Of a stretch of DNA of 64,000 nt, positions 8,705 through 17,664 are shown one piece after another. The stretch is taken from positions 1-64,000 of the forward strand of contig JANQLS010000140.1 in the NCBI GenBank assembly GCA_028280485.1, given 5' to 3'. Within the stretch, counting starts at the first letter, position 1. Every line of letters starts with the position of its first letter. The notes beneath the pieces are model-generated. The model was not told where the DNA came from, made no database searches, and saw only the letters and a program-made list of their open reading frames with translations. The DNA is from Planctomycetota bacterium (GTDB taxonomy: Bacteria; Planctomycetota; UBA8108; JACQVS01). Both the position numbers and the translations under genes were made by a program.

Positions 8705-9790
8705 ATGAGCGAGCGCATTTTTAACTTTTCAGCCGGCCCAGCCATCCTTCCCGAAGTCGTCCTCAAACGAGCCCAAGAAGACTTGTGGAATGTCGAAAAC
8801 TCAGGGATCGGCGTCTGTGAACACAGCCATCGCGGCGCTGCCTTCACGAAAATCATCGAACAAGCTGAAGCTCGGTGTCGTGAACTCGCTCAGATTCCTC
8901 AAGAATACAAAATCTTGTTTCTCACTGGCGGGGCTTCCAGTCAGTTCTTCCAAATCCCGATGAATTTTTTGAAGAGTGGTGAAACGGCAGATTATGTCGT
9001 CACCGGCTCCTGGTCCAAAAAGGCGGTGAAAGAAGCCCAAGCCTTTGGTGAAGTGCATATCGCAGCCAGCACCGAAGAAGATAATTTTTCTCGGATTCCC
9101 GATTCTTCTGAAGTGTCGTGGTCCGAAAATCCCACCTATGCTCATTTCACGAGCAACAATACCATCGCCGGAACTCAGTGGGCCAAAGAGCCCGAGGTCG
9201 CTCAAGGTGTTCCTCTGATTTGTGATGCCTCCAGTGATATTTTTAGTCGCCCCATCGACGTCACTCGATACGACATGATCTACTGTGGAGCCCAAAAGAA
9301 CTTGGGACCTGCCGGAGTCACCCTGGTCATCATTCGAGAAGATTTAATCGAGAAGGGCGCCGACAACCTCCCGACGATGCTTCAGTATCGCACTCACGCC
9401 AAAGCGAACTCTCTCTACAACACTCCCCCGACTCTTCCCATTTATCTCATGGGAGAAGTTTTTCAGTGGATTCTCGACTTAGGCGGCTTGGAAGCCATGG
9501 CTGAGAAAAATCAAAAGAAGGCTCAAATTATTTACGATTATTTAGATCAGTCGAACGCCTTCAGAGCCGTCGCTCAAGAGGGAAGTCGGTCCTTGATGAA
9601 CATCTGTTTCAGAGGGCCCGACGAAGAAACTGAAAAAGATGTGATAGCCAAAGCAACTGAAAACGGCTTCAGTGGCTTGAAGGGTCACCGCTCGGTTGGA
9701 GGCCTGAGAGCCAGTGTCTATAACGCCTTTCCTGAGGCGGGGTGCCAAGCTTTGGTCGATTTCTTAAAAGATTACGAGAACAACCTTTAA
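8705..9790 (+). CDS. serC: Phosphoserine aminotransferase
   Basis: A 361-aa PLP enzyme of fold type I that makes 3-phosphoserine from 3-phosphohydroxypyruvate and glutamate in serine biosynthesis (in many bacteria also the matching step of PLP synthesis). The family N-terminus FNFSAGPAILP is present, the PLP-binding Asp is in ICDASSD, and the Schiff-base lysine is K198 in GAQKNLGPAGVT. The length is normal. The ATG at 8705 gives the canonical start; the open frame upstream of it has no family homology. It is monocistronic as far as the sequence shows. Confidence 0.96.
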   Translation: MSERIFNFSAGPAILPEVVLKRAQEDLWNVENSGIGVCEHSHRGAAFTKIIEQAEARCRELAQIPQEYKILFLTGGASSQFFQIPMNFLKSGETADYVVTGSWSKKAVKEAQAFGEVHIAASTEEDNFSRIPDSSEVSWSENPTYAHFTSNNTIAGTQWAKEPEVAQGVPLICDASSDIFSRPIDVTRYDMIYCGAQKNLGPAGVTLVIIREDLIEKGADNLPTMLQYRTHAKANSLYNTPPTLPIYLMGEVFQWILDLGGLEAMAEKNQKKAQIIYDYLDQSNAFRAVAQEGSRSLMNICFRGPDEETEKDVIAKATENGFSGLKGHRSVGGLRASVYNAFPEAGCQALVDFLKDYENNL

Positions 9791-10118
9791 GATTTAGCCT
9801 TCCGATATTCATCTCAATGGATGCGGCTTTTCCTTCAAGCCCGAAGATTTATCGAGGGATCTCGATCTCGATAAAAGTTTAGTTAATTCCTTTTGCCCCT
9901 CCAACTAATGCTCCGGCTTGAACGGGAAAATCACCGCCGTCTTCATTTTTGAATTTGAGATAGAAGCGATTCACTGAGAGAATAGCTATATAAGCCATAA
10001 ACAATTACGACTTTTAACTCTGATCCTTAAATCTACTGAGTTAAAACCCTCCGAGGCTGTGAATTCTTATTAGGTGCTGAATAATGAATGGTTTCCAACG
10101 TAAAAGAAATCTACAGCC
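9791..10118. other. Intergenic stretch after serC
   Basis: No gene is seen. A hairpin with arms TTATCGAG (9849-9856) and CTCGATAA (9867-9874), followed by a short A/T run, may end serC transcription, but it is a weak terminator. The rest is featureless A+T-rich sequence up to the R1 repeat. Confidence 0.35.
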
Positions 10119-10194
10119 TTAACTAGCCCGAAGCGCTAGCGAGGGGTTATTTCATTTAAGATTTGACCCCTCGCTAGCGCTTCGGGCTAGTTAA
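10119..10194. repeat. REPIN-like inverted pair, family R1 (short spacer)
   Basis: Two perfect 29-bp inverted arms (10119-10147 and 10166-10194) separated by only 18 bp, so the whole can fold into one long hairpin. The outer TTAACTAGCCCG is identical to the 6150-6304 copy, while the inner core differs on both arms in step. Confidence 0.88.
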
Positions 10195-10325
10195 GAAAAA
10201 TCACAACCTCTTCAATCCTGATCCAACCTCGATAGATCAATCCCAATCTGGCGTTGGGCTTCAAGCTGAAGTCTGAGCACAGGGCAGCTGAATTCGTTTC
10301 CCAAAGAGTGGTGCTTCTTTGTCTT

Positions 10326-11786
10326 ATGCCTGAGTTTACTCTGGAACATACCGAAAGTGGAAAATCGAAAACGGTTCTCATCCAAGAACCGGTGATTCGG
10401 ATTGGTCGAAGCCCCGAAGCCGAAATTCCCCTCAGAGATACGGGCGTCTCTAAATTTCACCTCCAGATTGAAAAAAGTAAACGTGGGTATTCGTTCCGAG
10501 ATCTCGACTCGAGTAACGGTACTTACCTCAATGGGATGAAAAGGAAATCAGGTCGGCTCCGAAGCGGAGATGTGATTCAAGTCGGAAGAATTAGAATCAC
10601 GGTCAATTTAGATCCCATCCTGAGTCCTCCTCCCGTCGAAGACACACCGGCTCCAATTGAAGAGGAAACTCAAGACTTAACTCCCGCCGATGAACAGTCA
10701 TCCATCTTAGTTTCTCAACCCGACGATCTTTCTGCTGAACCTCAAGAACAATTGAGTTCAGTGGAAACTCAAGCCGAACCTGATCAAACGATTGATCTTG
10801 AAGAAAACTCCTCTTCCTTAAAACGCACCTTAATCATTTTAGGAATCGTCGCCTTCGTGCCCATGGCCGTTGGTTTAGGAATTGGTTTATTCATCGGATT
10901 AAAGTCACCTGAACCTAAAAATGAATCTTTAGATTTGGTGAACAGCCCAACCCCCCTTCCCTTTATTGAATCTCCAACTGACTCAAATTCGAATTTAGAG
11001 AATTCTGAAACCGAGACCGACATCTCTCAACTCTTCCAGCCGACAGAAACTGAGCCCAAGCAGGATGAAGAATCAACAAAAGATGAAACTCCTGAAGCAA
11101 GCCTTTCTACAAGTCTAGACTTTCCTGGTTTAGCTCCACAGCCTTTCGGTGCGTACCCTGATCTTGAAACCGCGAACCGAACGATTTTTAGACTCTACTT
11201 AGATTTACTCCAGCGCCCACCCAACCGAGCAGAAATCGCTGAGCTTCGAGGACTCACCCACCAACAGACTTGGGACTGGATCATTCAAAAGAACTCATCC
11301 AAGTTTTTAGTCTCCAGTGGAATTACTCAAACTTTTCAAATCTTCTTAGGAAGATCGCCTCAGTTAGAAGAGATTCAAAGCATCCAGCAATGGACGGGAG
11401 ATCAAATCTTGTTTTTAGGTTGTTACCTTAGCGCAACGGAGGAATACCGAAGTCCAAGCTTCAAAAGGCCCAAGGATTTAAGGCAGCTTGCGAACGCCCT
11501 GTTAGTAGATTTAACCGACAAAATTCCCGATGATCCAAAACTTGTGGAAACCATTGAGAAAGCCATTTTAAGTGCTTCTGACTTAGAGCAAATCTCAAGA
11601 ACGTTAGTGTTCAGTGAAACTGAAATTGAGAGACCTTCAGTAAAATCGGAAGCCTTTCGGTTCCTGATGCGAGAATTGAATCAGAATGAAATCCATCAAC
11701 TCCAATCTTTGGTTCACTCAGATCCACAGGGAAGTCATTGGCTTCGATTAGCGTTGGTGGGCACAGCAGAGTACAGGAGTTATTAA
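10326..11786 (+). CDS. FHA-domain membrane protein with a helical C-terminal domain
   Basis: A 486-aa protein. An FHA domain (residues about 22-95, with IRIGRSP, the phosphothreonine-reading SKFH, and DSSNGTYLNG) is followed by an acidic linker, a single membrane helix (about 168-192), a second acidic linker, and an extracytoplasmic helical domain (about 290-486). The latter resembles DUF4214/DUF1549-type modules (YLDLLQRPPNRAEIAEL, GTAEYRSY). FHA domains bind phosphothreonine peptides, so it probably links Ser/Thr kinase signalling to the cell envelope. The start at 10326 puts the FHA domain at the N-terminus. The next gene follows after 3 bp. Confidence 0.82.
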   Translation: MPEFTLEHTESGKSKTVLIQEPVIRIGRSPEAEIPLRDTGVSKFHLQIEKSKRGYSFRDLDSSNGTYLNGMKRKSGRLRSGDVIQVGRIRITVNLDPILSPPPVEDTPAPIEEETQDLTPADEQSSILVSQPDDLSAEPQEQLSSVETQAEPDQTIDLEENSSSLKRTLIILGIVAFVPMAVGLGIGLFIGLKSPEPKNESLDLVNSPTPLPFIESPTDSNSNLENSETETDISQLFQPTETEPKQDEESTKDETPEASLSTSLDFPGLAPQPFGAYPDLETANRTIFRLYLDLLQRPPNRAEIAELRGLTHQQTWDWIIQKNSSKFLVSSGITQTFQIFLGRSPQLEEIQSIQQWTGDQILFLGCYLSATEEYRSPSFKRPKDLRQLANALLVDLTDKIPDDPKLVETIEKAILSASDLEQISRTLVFSETEIERPSVKSEAFRFLMRELNQNEIHQLQSLVHSDPQGSHWLRLALVGTAEYRSY

Positions 11787-11789
11787 GCG

Positions 11790-12686
11790 ATGAAAAAACT
11801 CCTGTTCGTTACCTTAGCCTTATGCTTTCTTCTTCAGGCTCACTCTTCTATCAGTCAAGAAGAACAACCCGTTGAGCAACAAGCTCAACCGAAAGAAGAA
11901 GAGAAAATCGTTAAACCTTCACTCGTCTTTGTGATCCGGGTTTTTGAACCCAGTGAAAACTTGAACGGCCCCCAGCCTCTATCCCACTGGTTATCTGAAG
12001 CTCATACCGGCGTTCTACTGCCTCGGTTCACGGACTCCACACTATTGGTGAAAGATTTCAATTTTAATAGCCTTCTAACAAAGATCTTTAGTAAAGAGAT
12101 CGACGAGAGTTTGATCCTAAATAAGATCGCAAAATTGGTTCTATCCAGTTCTAAAGATGATTCTGAATCTCAAAAGGGCGGGCTTGCTTTGTCGCCTTTG
12201 CTAAAAACCTTCCCCAAGCCACCGAAGCTCTCCGAGAAGGAAATTGAATTTAGAAATGAAGTATTAGATATCCTCAACATCGCATCTGAAACACCGACGC
12301 CGACGGCCCCTGTTCCTTTAGATCAGCAAATCCTCAAGGGAATTCAGGGAGGTTATCAACTGGTGATCATCGAGGATAAAATCAAATTAGATTCGAGTTA
12401 CGATCCCAAAGTTTCAGATTTTCAAAAGAAGATTCTAACGCTTTCAAAATTGAAAGAGCTCAATCGACCTGAAAACCTTTTTGCTATCTTAGAACTCGTC
12501 CCTCAAACCGATGGGAAATTTAAAGGAGCTCTCTTTTTAAGAGGAACCGGCCTCAAGACCGGATGGATCGTAAAAGCTTCTTACTCGTTGAAAAATATTG
12601 GTGCGAGCTTAGTTCACCTTCTCGACCCCCGGGCACTTCCCGATACGCTTAGGCGCAATGTCTTAGAAGGCATACTGAAAGATTAA
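11790..12686 (+). CDS. Secreted protein of unknown function
   Basis: A 298-aa protein with a clear signal peptide (MKKLLFVTLALCFLLQAHSSIS). The mature part starts with a Gln/Glu-rich spacer and continues as an alpha/beta domain with the segment VFVIRVFEPSENL; no family is recognised. It lies 3 bp after the FHA gene and 7 bp before the toroid-repeat gene, so the three are surely one operon, and it may be a periplasmic partner of the other two. Confidence 0.8.
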   Translation: MKKLLFVTLALCFLLQAHSSISQEEQPVEQQAQPKEEEKIVKPSLVFVIRVFEPSENLNGPQPLSHWLSEAHTGVLLPRFTDSTLLVKDFNFNSLLTKIFSKEIDESLILNKIAKLVLSSSKDDSESQKGGLALSPLLKTFPKPPKLSEKEIEFRNEVLDILNIASETPTPTAPVPLDQQILKGIQGGYQLVIIEDKIKLDSSYDPKVSDFQKKILTLSKLKELNRPENLFAILELVPQTDGKFKGALFLRGTGLKTGWIVKASYSLKNIGASLVHLLDPRALPDTLRRNVLEGILKD

Positions 12687-12693
12687 CTTAGCG

Positions 12694-14778
12694 ATGAATC
12701 AAAATAGAAAATTCAATCAACGCTTCACTCGAGTTTTAAAACTGTCCCTCTGGCTAACAGTTTTCTCAGCGTCATTGAGCGTTACACCTTCGAAGACTCT
12801 AGCTAAGAATCCACATTTTGCATTAGAGCAAAAGATTCAACGAGCCGTTGAACGAGGGCGTAAGAGTCTATATAAAGATTTCAAAGACCACCTAAATAAC
12901 CCTAATAGGGGTTATCCCATGGGATATATGTCCCTTTATCTAACAGCACTTCTTAAAGCTGGAACCCCCGCTAAAGATCCAGTCGTTCAAGAAGCGTTCC
13001 AAATGTTAGACCGCATGCCCCTGGCTCGAACTTATTCCGTCGCTTGCTATTTATTTGCCTTAGATGCCTACTGGCAACGAGGAATTAAAGATGCTGCTCG
13101 CGCCAAAAAGGGTGGCACGTTTGTTATGACAAAATCTCGTCACGCACAAGGTGTTGTCCGAGCCAAGATGATCGAATGCCTCAATTGGCTCCTGGAAGCG
13201 AGAGTGAGGGGACAAGGAGTTTGGGGTTACGGTCAACGCGGCGGCTGGGATCACTCCAACACTCAATTTGCCATTCTGGGCTTGCAAATTGGTTTAGAGA
13301 ATAAAATTCCCATCGATAAAGAAGTCTTTCAAGAAATTGCCGACAATCAAATTTCTCGACTCACAAAAGACGGAGATAAACAATTACTCAAACTCACGAT
13401 GACTCCTAAAATCGATGAGTTCTTCGGGAAAAAAGGCAAAACCGTAAGTAGTCAAAAAACCTCAAATCCCCAGGTCCGAATCACACCTGCTGGCTTTGCC
13501 TACACCGCCTCTGGAAAACCTTACGCCAGCATGACCGCCGCCGGCTCCTCCAACTTGTTGGTCGCAAGAAAAGGCTTAGAGTTAAATAATGCGCTCAGTC
13601 CTGATTATAAAAGAATCATCGATGGAGCGATTTTTTCAACCTGCGCCTGGATATCGAACAACTTAGATTATTATCTCAATAAGGGTGGCGGACACTATTA
13701 CTACACCATCTACAGCTTAGAAAAAGTAGGTGACTTGGGTTCGATTCAAAAATTCGATGGCAACGATTGGTACCGGTTGGGCGCAGAAAAATTGCTGAGC
13801 TACCAAAATCGAGAAGGAAGTTGGGGCCCCCCTAAAAACACCTCGTTTGCTTTACTTTTTCTGACTCGAGCTACTCGCCCTCACTTAGAAGCCGCTCCTC
13901 CACCGACGATTCTCACGGGAACAAAAGGCGATAAATCGGTCCAAAATGGAGATCTCGTTTTCGTTGAGATGTTCAATGGTTTTATCTCAGCCCGACAATT
14001 CTTGATGTACCTTTATCAAGTCCGCAATCCAAAATTGTTACCCGCCGCTGACCAAGTGATTCGTAATTATCCCATTCATAGAGTCGAGGAACTGATTCCA
14101 CCATTAATTTCTCTTTGGACCGATCATAAAGACCGTATTTCTACTTGGGCTAAAAAGTCATTAGGAATCATCACCGGGGAAAACAATAAATCTGTCGCCT
14201 ATTACAGCGATCTCTACAGCAAGTCCCAAGTGGTCTCTACGATGATCGAATCTAAAGAGCGCTCTCCCGCAAAGATTGAAAAGATTTTTCAATCAACCGA
14301 AACGTCTTCCTTAAAATTTAAGATCCTGGAATACATCATGGCTATCGATGGTGTCGAACTCACCGGGATGATCATCGATGAATTCAAAGTAAAACAAAAA
14401 GACTACCGCTTGAAAATTGCCGATACCTTAGAAAGGTTAACAGAGCACACCGAAGAAATACCCAGTGGAAACCGAAATGCCGATTGGAAAAAAACCGAAG
14501 AAGCCTGGCGAGCTTGGTGGCAAAAAAATAACGCTCGGTTAGTTCACAACGTGCAAACTCGCCGATTAGTACATAGACTTCAAGCTTCTGACTTAGATGA
14601 AAAAACTAGACGAGATGTATTGAAGAAAGTCATCGAAGTCGGATCCCCCGCCATTTCTGAGTTGGTTTCGATGCTCAGACGATCTTCTTATCGCTACGAA
14701 CATATTCAAGCCTTAGAGGCCATCACGGGAGAGAAGAGAGGACTACTCTATGAGGATTGGGTGGATCTACTGCGTTGA
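12694..14778 (+). CDS. Secreted terpene-cyclase-like toroid and HEAT-like repeat protein
   Basis: A 694-aa protein with a signal-anchor-like N-terminus. Residues about 45-400 consist of alpha-toroid repeats of the prenyltransferase/squalene-oxidase type (YMSLYLTALLKAG, GVWGYGQRGGWDHSNTQFA, REGSWGPPKNTSFALLFL). These are common in planctomycete secreted proteins and usually lack the acid motif of true cyclases; no DxDD motif is seen here. The C-terminal part (about 440-694) is alpha-helical, HEAT-like. It is probably a binding or scaffold protein rather than an enzyme. It is the last gene of the FHA operon, and its 3' end overlaps the convergent lipoprotein gene by 12 bp. Confidence 0.8.
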   Translation: MNQNRKFNQRFTRVLKLSLWLTVFSASLSVTPSKTLAKNPHFALEQKIQRAVERGRKSLYKDFKDHLNNPNRGYPMGYMSLYLTALLKAGTPAKDPVVQEAFQMLDRMPLARTYSVACYLFALDAYWQRGIKDAARAKKGGTFVMTKSRHAQGVVRAKMIECLNWLLEARVRGQGVWGYGQRGGWDHSNTQFAILGLQIGLENKIPIDKEVFQEIADNQISRLTKDGDKQLLKLTMTPKIDEFFGKKGKTVSSQKTSNPQVRITPAGFAYTASGKPYASMTAAGSSNLLVARKGLELNNALSPDYKRIIDGAIFSTCAWISNNLDYYLNKGGGHYYYTIYSLEKVGDLGSIQKFDGNDWYRLGAEKLLSYQNREGSWGPPKNTSFALLFLTRATRPHLEAAPPPTILTGTKGDKSVQNGDLVFVEMFNGFISARQFLMYLYQVRNPKLLPAADQVIRNYPIHRVEELIPPLISLWTDHKDRISTWAKKSLGIITGENNKSVAYYSDLYSKSQVVSTMIESKERSPAKIEKIFQSTETSSLKFKILEYIMAIDGVELTGMIIDEFKVKQKDYRLKIADTLERLTEHTEEIPSGNRNADWKKTEEAWRAWWQKNNARLVHNVQTRRLVHRLQASDLDEKTRRDVLKKVIEVGSPAISELVSMLRRSSYRYEHIQALEAITGEKRGLLYEDWVDLLR

Positions 14779-15156
14779 GCCTGTAACCGATTTCGTAAGA
14801 GTATGGCCATCCTCCTCCGTTAAACAAAATTCACCCACATCCACAAACAGGTGCCTAAAAACCGTAACGTGAAGTAAAAAGGTATCCATCACTAAGCAGA
14901 GTGGTCCATCGAGAGCTATAAAGAATATTCCAAATTTCGAGGGGTGGTGTTTAGGATCGAATTCTGAAGGCAAGATGGGTCGCCCCTCCCCTTCCATCAT
15001 CATGGCTGCCGTCACTTTTGAATGATGAACAACCCCGCTGTAGATCCCTCGGTACATTTTCTTTCCATAAAGCCCTCCAATGCTTTGGGTATATAAGCTC
15101 ATGCAGCTCGGCTGAAGGAGGGCTACAAGCAGCAATAGACTTAGTTTCTTAGACAT
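14767..15156 (-). CDS. YceK/YidQ-like lipoprotein (DUF1375)
   Basis: A 129-aa small lipoprotein. The lipobox is LLQPSC at about residues 13-18, followed by a family-like pattern: a Tyr-Ser-Gly strand (YRGIYSGV) and later PLCLVMDTFLLHVTV, corresponding to the D-x-PLS-x-V-x-DT-x-LLP signature of YceK/YidQ proteins. Their role is unknown; they are outer- or inner-membrane-tethered. Its 3' end overlaps the convergent toroid gene by 12 bp. Confidence 0.75.
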   Translation of the reverse strand: MSKKLSLLLLVALLQPSCMSLYTQSIGGLYGKKMYRGIYSGVVHHSKVTAAMMMEGEGRPILPSEFDPKHHPSKFGIFFIALDGPLCLVMDTFLLHVTVFRHLFVDVGEFCLTEEDGHTLTKSVTGSTQ

Positions 15157-15180
15157 CTCACTTTACTGTAAATTCACATC

Positions 15181-15283
15181 TGTAAGGGAGTCCCTTGCGG
15201 GCGCCCGCCTCCCGAGCCAACGTAACTATTCAAAATTTCTACGACGACTTAGAAATCGGGCAGGGGCAAGCCCTGCCCCTACA
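15181..15283. repeat. TGTAGGGG-family inverted element (R2), copy 1
   Basis: A 103-bp element with inverted ends (TGTAAGGGAG at the left, GCCCCTACA at the right) and an inner GGGCAGGGG/CCCTGCCC palindrome near 15258-15282. It matches elements of nearly the same length at 33204-33308 and 46265-46366, all with unrelated central spacers. Confidence 0.75.
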
Positions 15284-15290
15284 TAGATAA

Positions 15291-15335
15291 TAAAAAAACA
15301 CCTCAGCGCTTTCAAAAAGCCCTGAGGTGTTTCTA
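15291..15335 (-). terminator. Rho-independent terminator of the ferredoxin gene
   Basis: Read on the minus strand, an AACACCTCAG…CTGAGGTGTT stem with a GGCTTTTTGAAAGCG loop is followed by a run of T. It lies 40 bp after the ferredoxin stop codon. Confidence 0.85.
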
Positions 15336-15374
15336 TTTTAATTCAGTTAGTAATCGTTCGGGAGAGCAGGAAAC

Positions 15375-16094
15375 TTAAACTCCGAAGAGTTTTCCCATCA
15401 ATCCTTGTGAAGGACCCTTCTCGATCACTTCTAACTGGCCTTGATCTCGGAAAGTGAGCAATGCCGAGTAAAGGAACCAGACAGGTCTCTTTTCGCCATC
15501 AAAGAGAATAAGAACATCGGAGTAATCATTATCACGACGTTTTCTCATTTCGACGACCACACCTTCACGGTGTTTGACCTTGAGTCGACCACCGGGATTC
15601 ACACCCAGGGGCTCACGCTTAGGAGCCGGGCCAATTTTGATTCGTTCGGAGGCGTCTCCCCCGCCAGAGGCAGGCGTAGGCATTCGAACGGGTGGAGGAG
15701 GAGCCGCAGCGGCGCCACCAGCATCACCACCACCTTCGTCAGCGACAGCTGAAGGATCTTTGACCGCCCAACCCTTTTCCTTTTCTTTGGCGTGAATTTC
15801 ATCCAAAGGAATCGCGGAAGGGAGAGCTTCGGTACACTCGGTAACCAACACTCCTGTGGGAGCTAAGTCAGCATTCTTTTTGATCCAGTCCTTATAAACA
15901 TCCGGAACTTCGGGTTCGGGATAGATCGCGTAGATCGGACATTCGGGAATGCACATTCCACAGTCGATGCAAGTAACCGGATCGATCACGAGCATCGCAG
16001 GATCTTTAACCTCTTTGAAACAATCGGCAGGACAAACAGCGCAACAGTCCGTATACCGACAATCTACACAGCGTTCAGTGACGACGTGTGTCAT
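15375..16094 (-). CDS. 7Fe-type ferredoxin with C-terminal extension
   Basis: A 239-aa protein. Residues 1-60 are a two-cluster ferredoxin like Azotobacter FdI: C9-x7-C17-x3-C21-P and C42-x2-C45-x2-C48-x3-C52-P, with an extra C25 equivalent to the free Cys of FdI; C12 could allow an 8Fe state instead. Unlike the roughly 100-aa family norm, the protein continues through a Gly/Ala/Pro-rich linker (about 118-150) into a basic beta-rich C-terminal domain (about 165-239) that I do not recognise. It is a low-potential electron carrier in the cytoplasm with an added interaction module. A strong terminator follows, and it seems monocistronic. Confidence 0.9.
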   Translation of the reverse strand: MTHVVTERCVDCRYTDCCAVCPADCFKEVKDPAMLVIDPVTCIDCGMCIPECPIYAIYPEPEVPDVYKDWIKKNADLAPTGVLVTECTEALPSAIPLDEIHAKEKEKGWAVKDPSAVADEGGGDAGGAAAAPPPPVRMPTPASGGGDASERIKIGPAPKREPLGVNPGGRLKVKHREGVVVEMRKRRDNDYSDVLILFDGEKRPVWFLYSALLTFRDQGQLEVIEKGPSQGLMGKLFGV

Positions 16095-16473
16095 CGTAGG
16101 TTCCTTTACTTAGAAGATAGGGGTTTGAAGGCCAACCTGATGGGTCGGCGGGCCGAGAAAGGCCATAAACCTCTATAATAAAACAATTTATTTGCTCTTC
16201 TTGAGAGCCCACTAATATTGTGATGGGCGCAGCTTTCAGGGGAGAAAGCGATCTCAAGAAGTCCATCCTAAGAGTTCGTCAGCGACAAGTTACTCATCTA
16301 TCGAATGAACCCCTAGAAAAGGCTAGCTAAAGACAATTTAAGCCAATAAATTTATAGGCTGAGAACTCGAAAAAGCAAGCCTTTCCGTAAGTATATAAGC
16401 ACGGATGGGGGTGCGGCAATTTGTCAAGCTGCCGATAATATCAGAAGGAGAATTTGAGGGCTGAGGAAAAGCC
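16095..16473. other. Intergenic region upstream of the ferredoxin gene
   Basis: About 380 bp between two minus-strand genes. I see no gene, repeat or RNA structure that stands out; the ferredoxin promoter should be here. A 63-codon open frame (16075-16266) overlaps the ferredoxin start and has no support. Confidence 0.4.
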
Positions 16474-17556
16474 TTAGGTTAACGATCCAGTACAGCTTGA
16501 ACCACTCCCCGCGGTACAGCCCAGGCAATGGTCCGCAGTGCGGATGCGACAACCCACCAGCTCATTCCAGCTTTCGTAATCCCAAATAGTGGGCGGAGTG
16601 AAATCTCCCGGCTGAGAGGGCTTCTCGGTGGGGAACTCCAGCATTTGGTTAAAATCGCAGTCGTAGATCTGCCCCTCAAAGGAGATGCTGACCGTCGACA
16701 GACACATCACCCCAGGAACGGTTTCCGCATTGAAATGATCCACCAAGAGCCCCATGTAGTGCTCCTCTTTGCCTTCCCGAGCTAATTGCTCTGAAAATCG
16801 AGAGATCGGCATATTGGTGATCGTGAAGAGCTGATTGAAAATAATTCCGTAGCGAGCTTGGAGCTCTTTCTTATAGGCAGCTTCTAAGTCAGCTTGAGAG
16901 GGTGGGAGGCTCGCTCCGATCGGATTGAATACGAGATGTAGGCTCAATCCGCTCCCCTCTTTCCCGTAACCGAGATTGTTGAGGAGAAGGAGGGCATCGA
17001 TACTTTTCTTAAAAGTTCCGCTCCCGCGTTGTTTATCGACGTTGTCTTCTAAATAACAGGGGAGTGAGGCGACGATCTCAACTTCATTGTCGACGTAGAG
17101 ATCCGGCAAATGTTCCATTCCCGGTTCGTAGATCACCGTGAGGTTACAGCGAACAATGATTTTTTTACCGAGACTTCGAGCGCCCTGAACCAATTTTGGA
17201 AACGAGGGGCAAAGCTCAGGGGCTCCCCCCGTGATATCGACGACTTCCACCTCCGGACTTCGTTCCAGGAGTAACAGGATGCGATCGACCGTCTTCTCCT
17301 CCATGATTTCAGTCCGCTTGGGACCGGCATCGACATGGCAATGGTGGCAGGCCTGATTACAAAGCTTCCCCACATTAACTTGAAGTGTCGTGACACTCGA
17401 GCGGCTCAAACCCTTGGCGTAACCCGACTCCTGGAGCAATCCCTCAAACTTTCCTCCCGCTAATGGCTGCACGAGACTGGGTAAATCCGAAGGGCATTTA
17501 CCGGGAATCTTGGAAATGGGAAGCTCAACAAAGGATGGAGATGCAGGATCCGTCAT
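16474..17556 (-). CDS. arsS: Radical SAM protein of the ArsS (arsenosugar biosynthesis) type
   Basis: A 360-aa protein. The radical-SAM cluster motif is C66-x3-C70-x2-C73 in CNQACHHCHVDAGPKR. The C-terminal DUF3641-type domain carries further cysteines (MCLSTVSISFEGQIYDCDFN and CLGCTAGSGSSC), which is the layout of ArsS. The family is linked to forming the arsenic-carbon bond of dimethylarsinoylribosides from arsenite metabolites. No arsM methyltransferase or arsenic regulator is in the window, so the pathway assignment comes from the family alone. It lies 108 bp downstream of the double-CDGSH gene on the same strand. Confidence 0.88.
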   Translation of the reverse strand: MTDPASPSFVELPISKIPGKCPSDLPSLVQPLAGGKFEGLLQESGYAKGLSRSSVTTLQVNVGKLCNQACHHCHVDAGPKRTEIMEEKTVDRILLLLERSPEVEVVDITGGAPELCPSFPKLVQGARSLGKKIIVRCNLTVIYEPGMEHLPDLYVDNEVEIVASLPCYLEDNVDKQRGSGTFKKSIDALLLLNNLGYGKEGSGLSLHLVFNPIGASLPPSQADLEAAYKKELQARYGIIFNQLFTITNMPISRFSEQLAREGKEEHYMGLLVDHFNAETVPGVMCLSTVSISFEGQIYDCDFNQMLEFPTEKPSQPGDFTPPTIWDYESWNELVGCRIRTADHCLGCTAGSGSSCTGSLT

Positions 17557-17664
17557 AGCTCGCTAAAACTCAATTTAAAGGGTTGGCCGGAATTGGGAGA
17601 ATAATCAAAGAGGAATCGCCTCCTCCATCATTTCACCCAGGTGACGGCCAGGAACACTGAATTA

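Noticed and set aside
12694..14778. True squalene-hopene cyclase
   Set aside because: The toroid repeats match, but the protein is exported, lacks a visible DxDD acid motif and has a HEAT-like second half.
16075..16266. 63-codon minus-strand open frame before the ferredoxin gene
   Set aside because: Overlaps the ferredoxin start, composition is not protein-like, no ribosome site.
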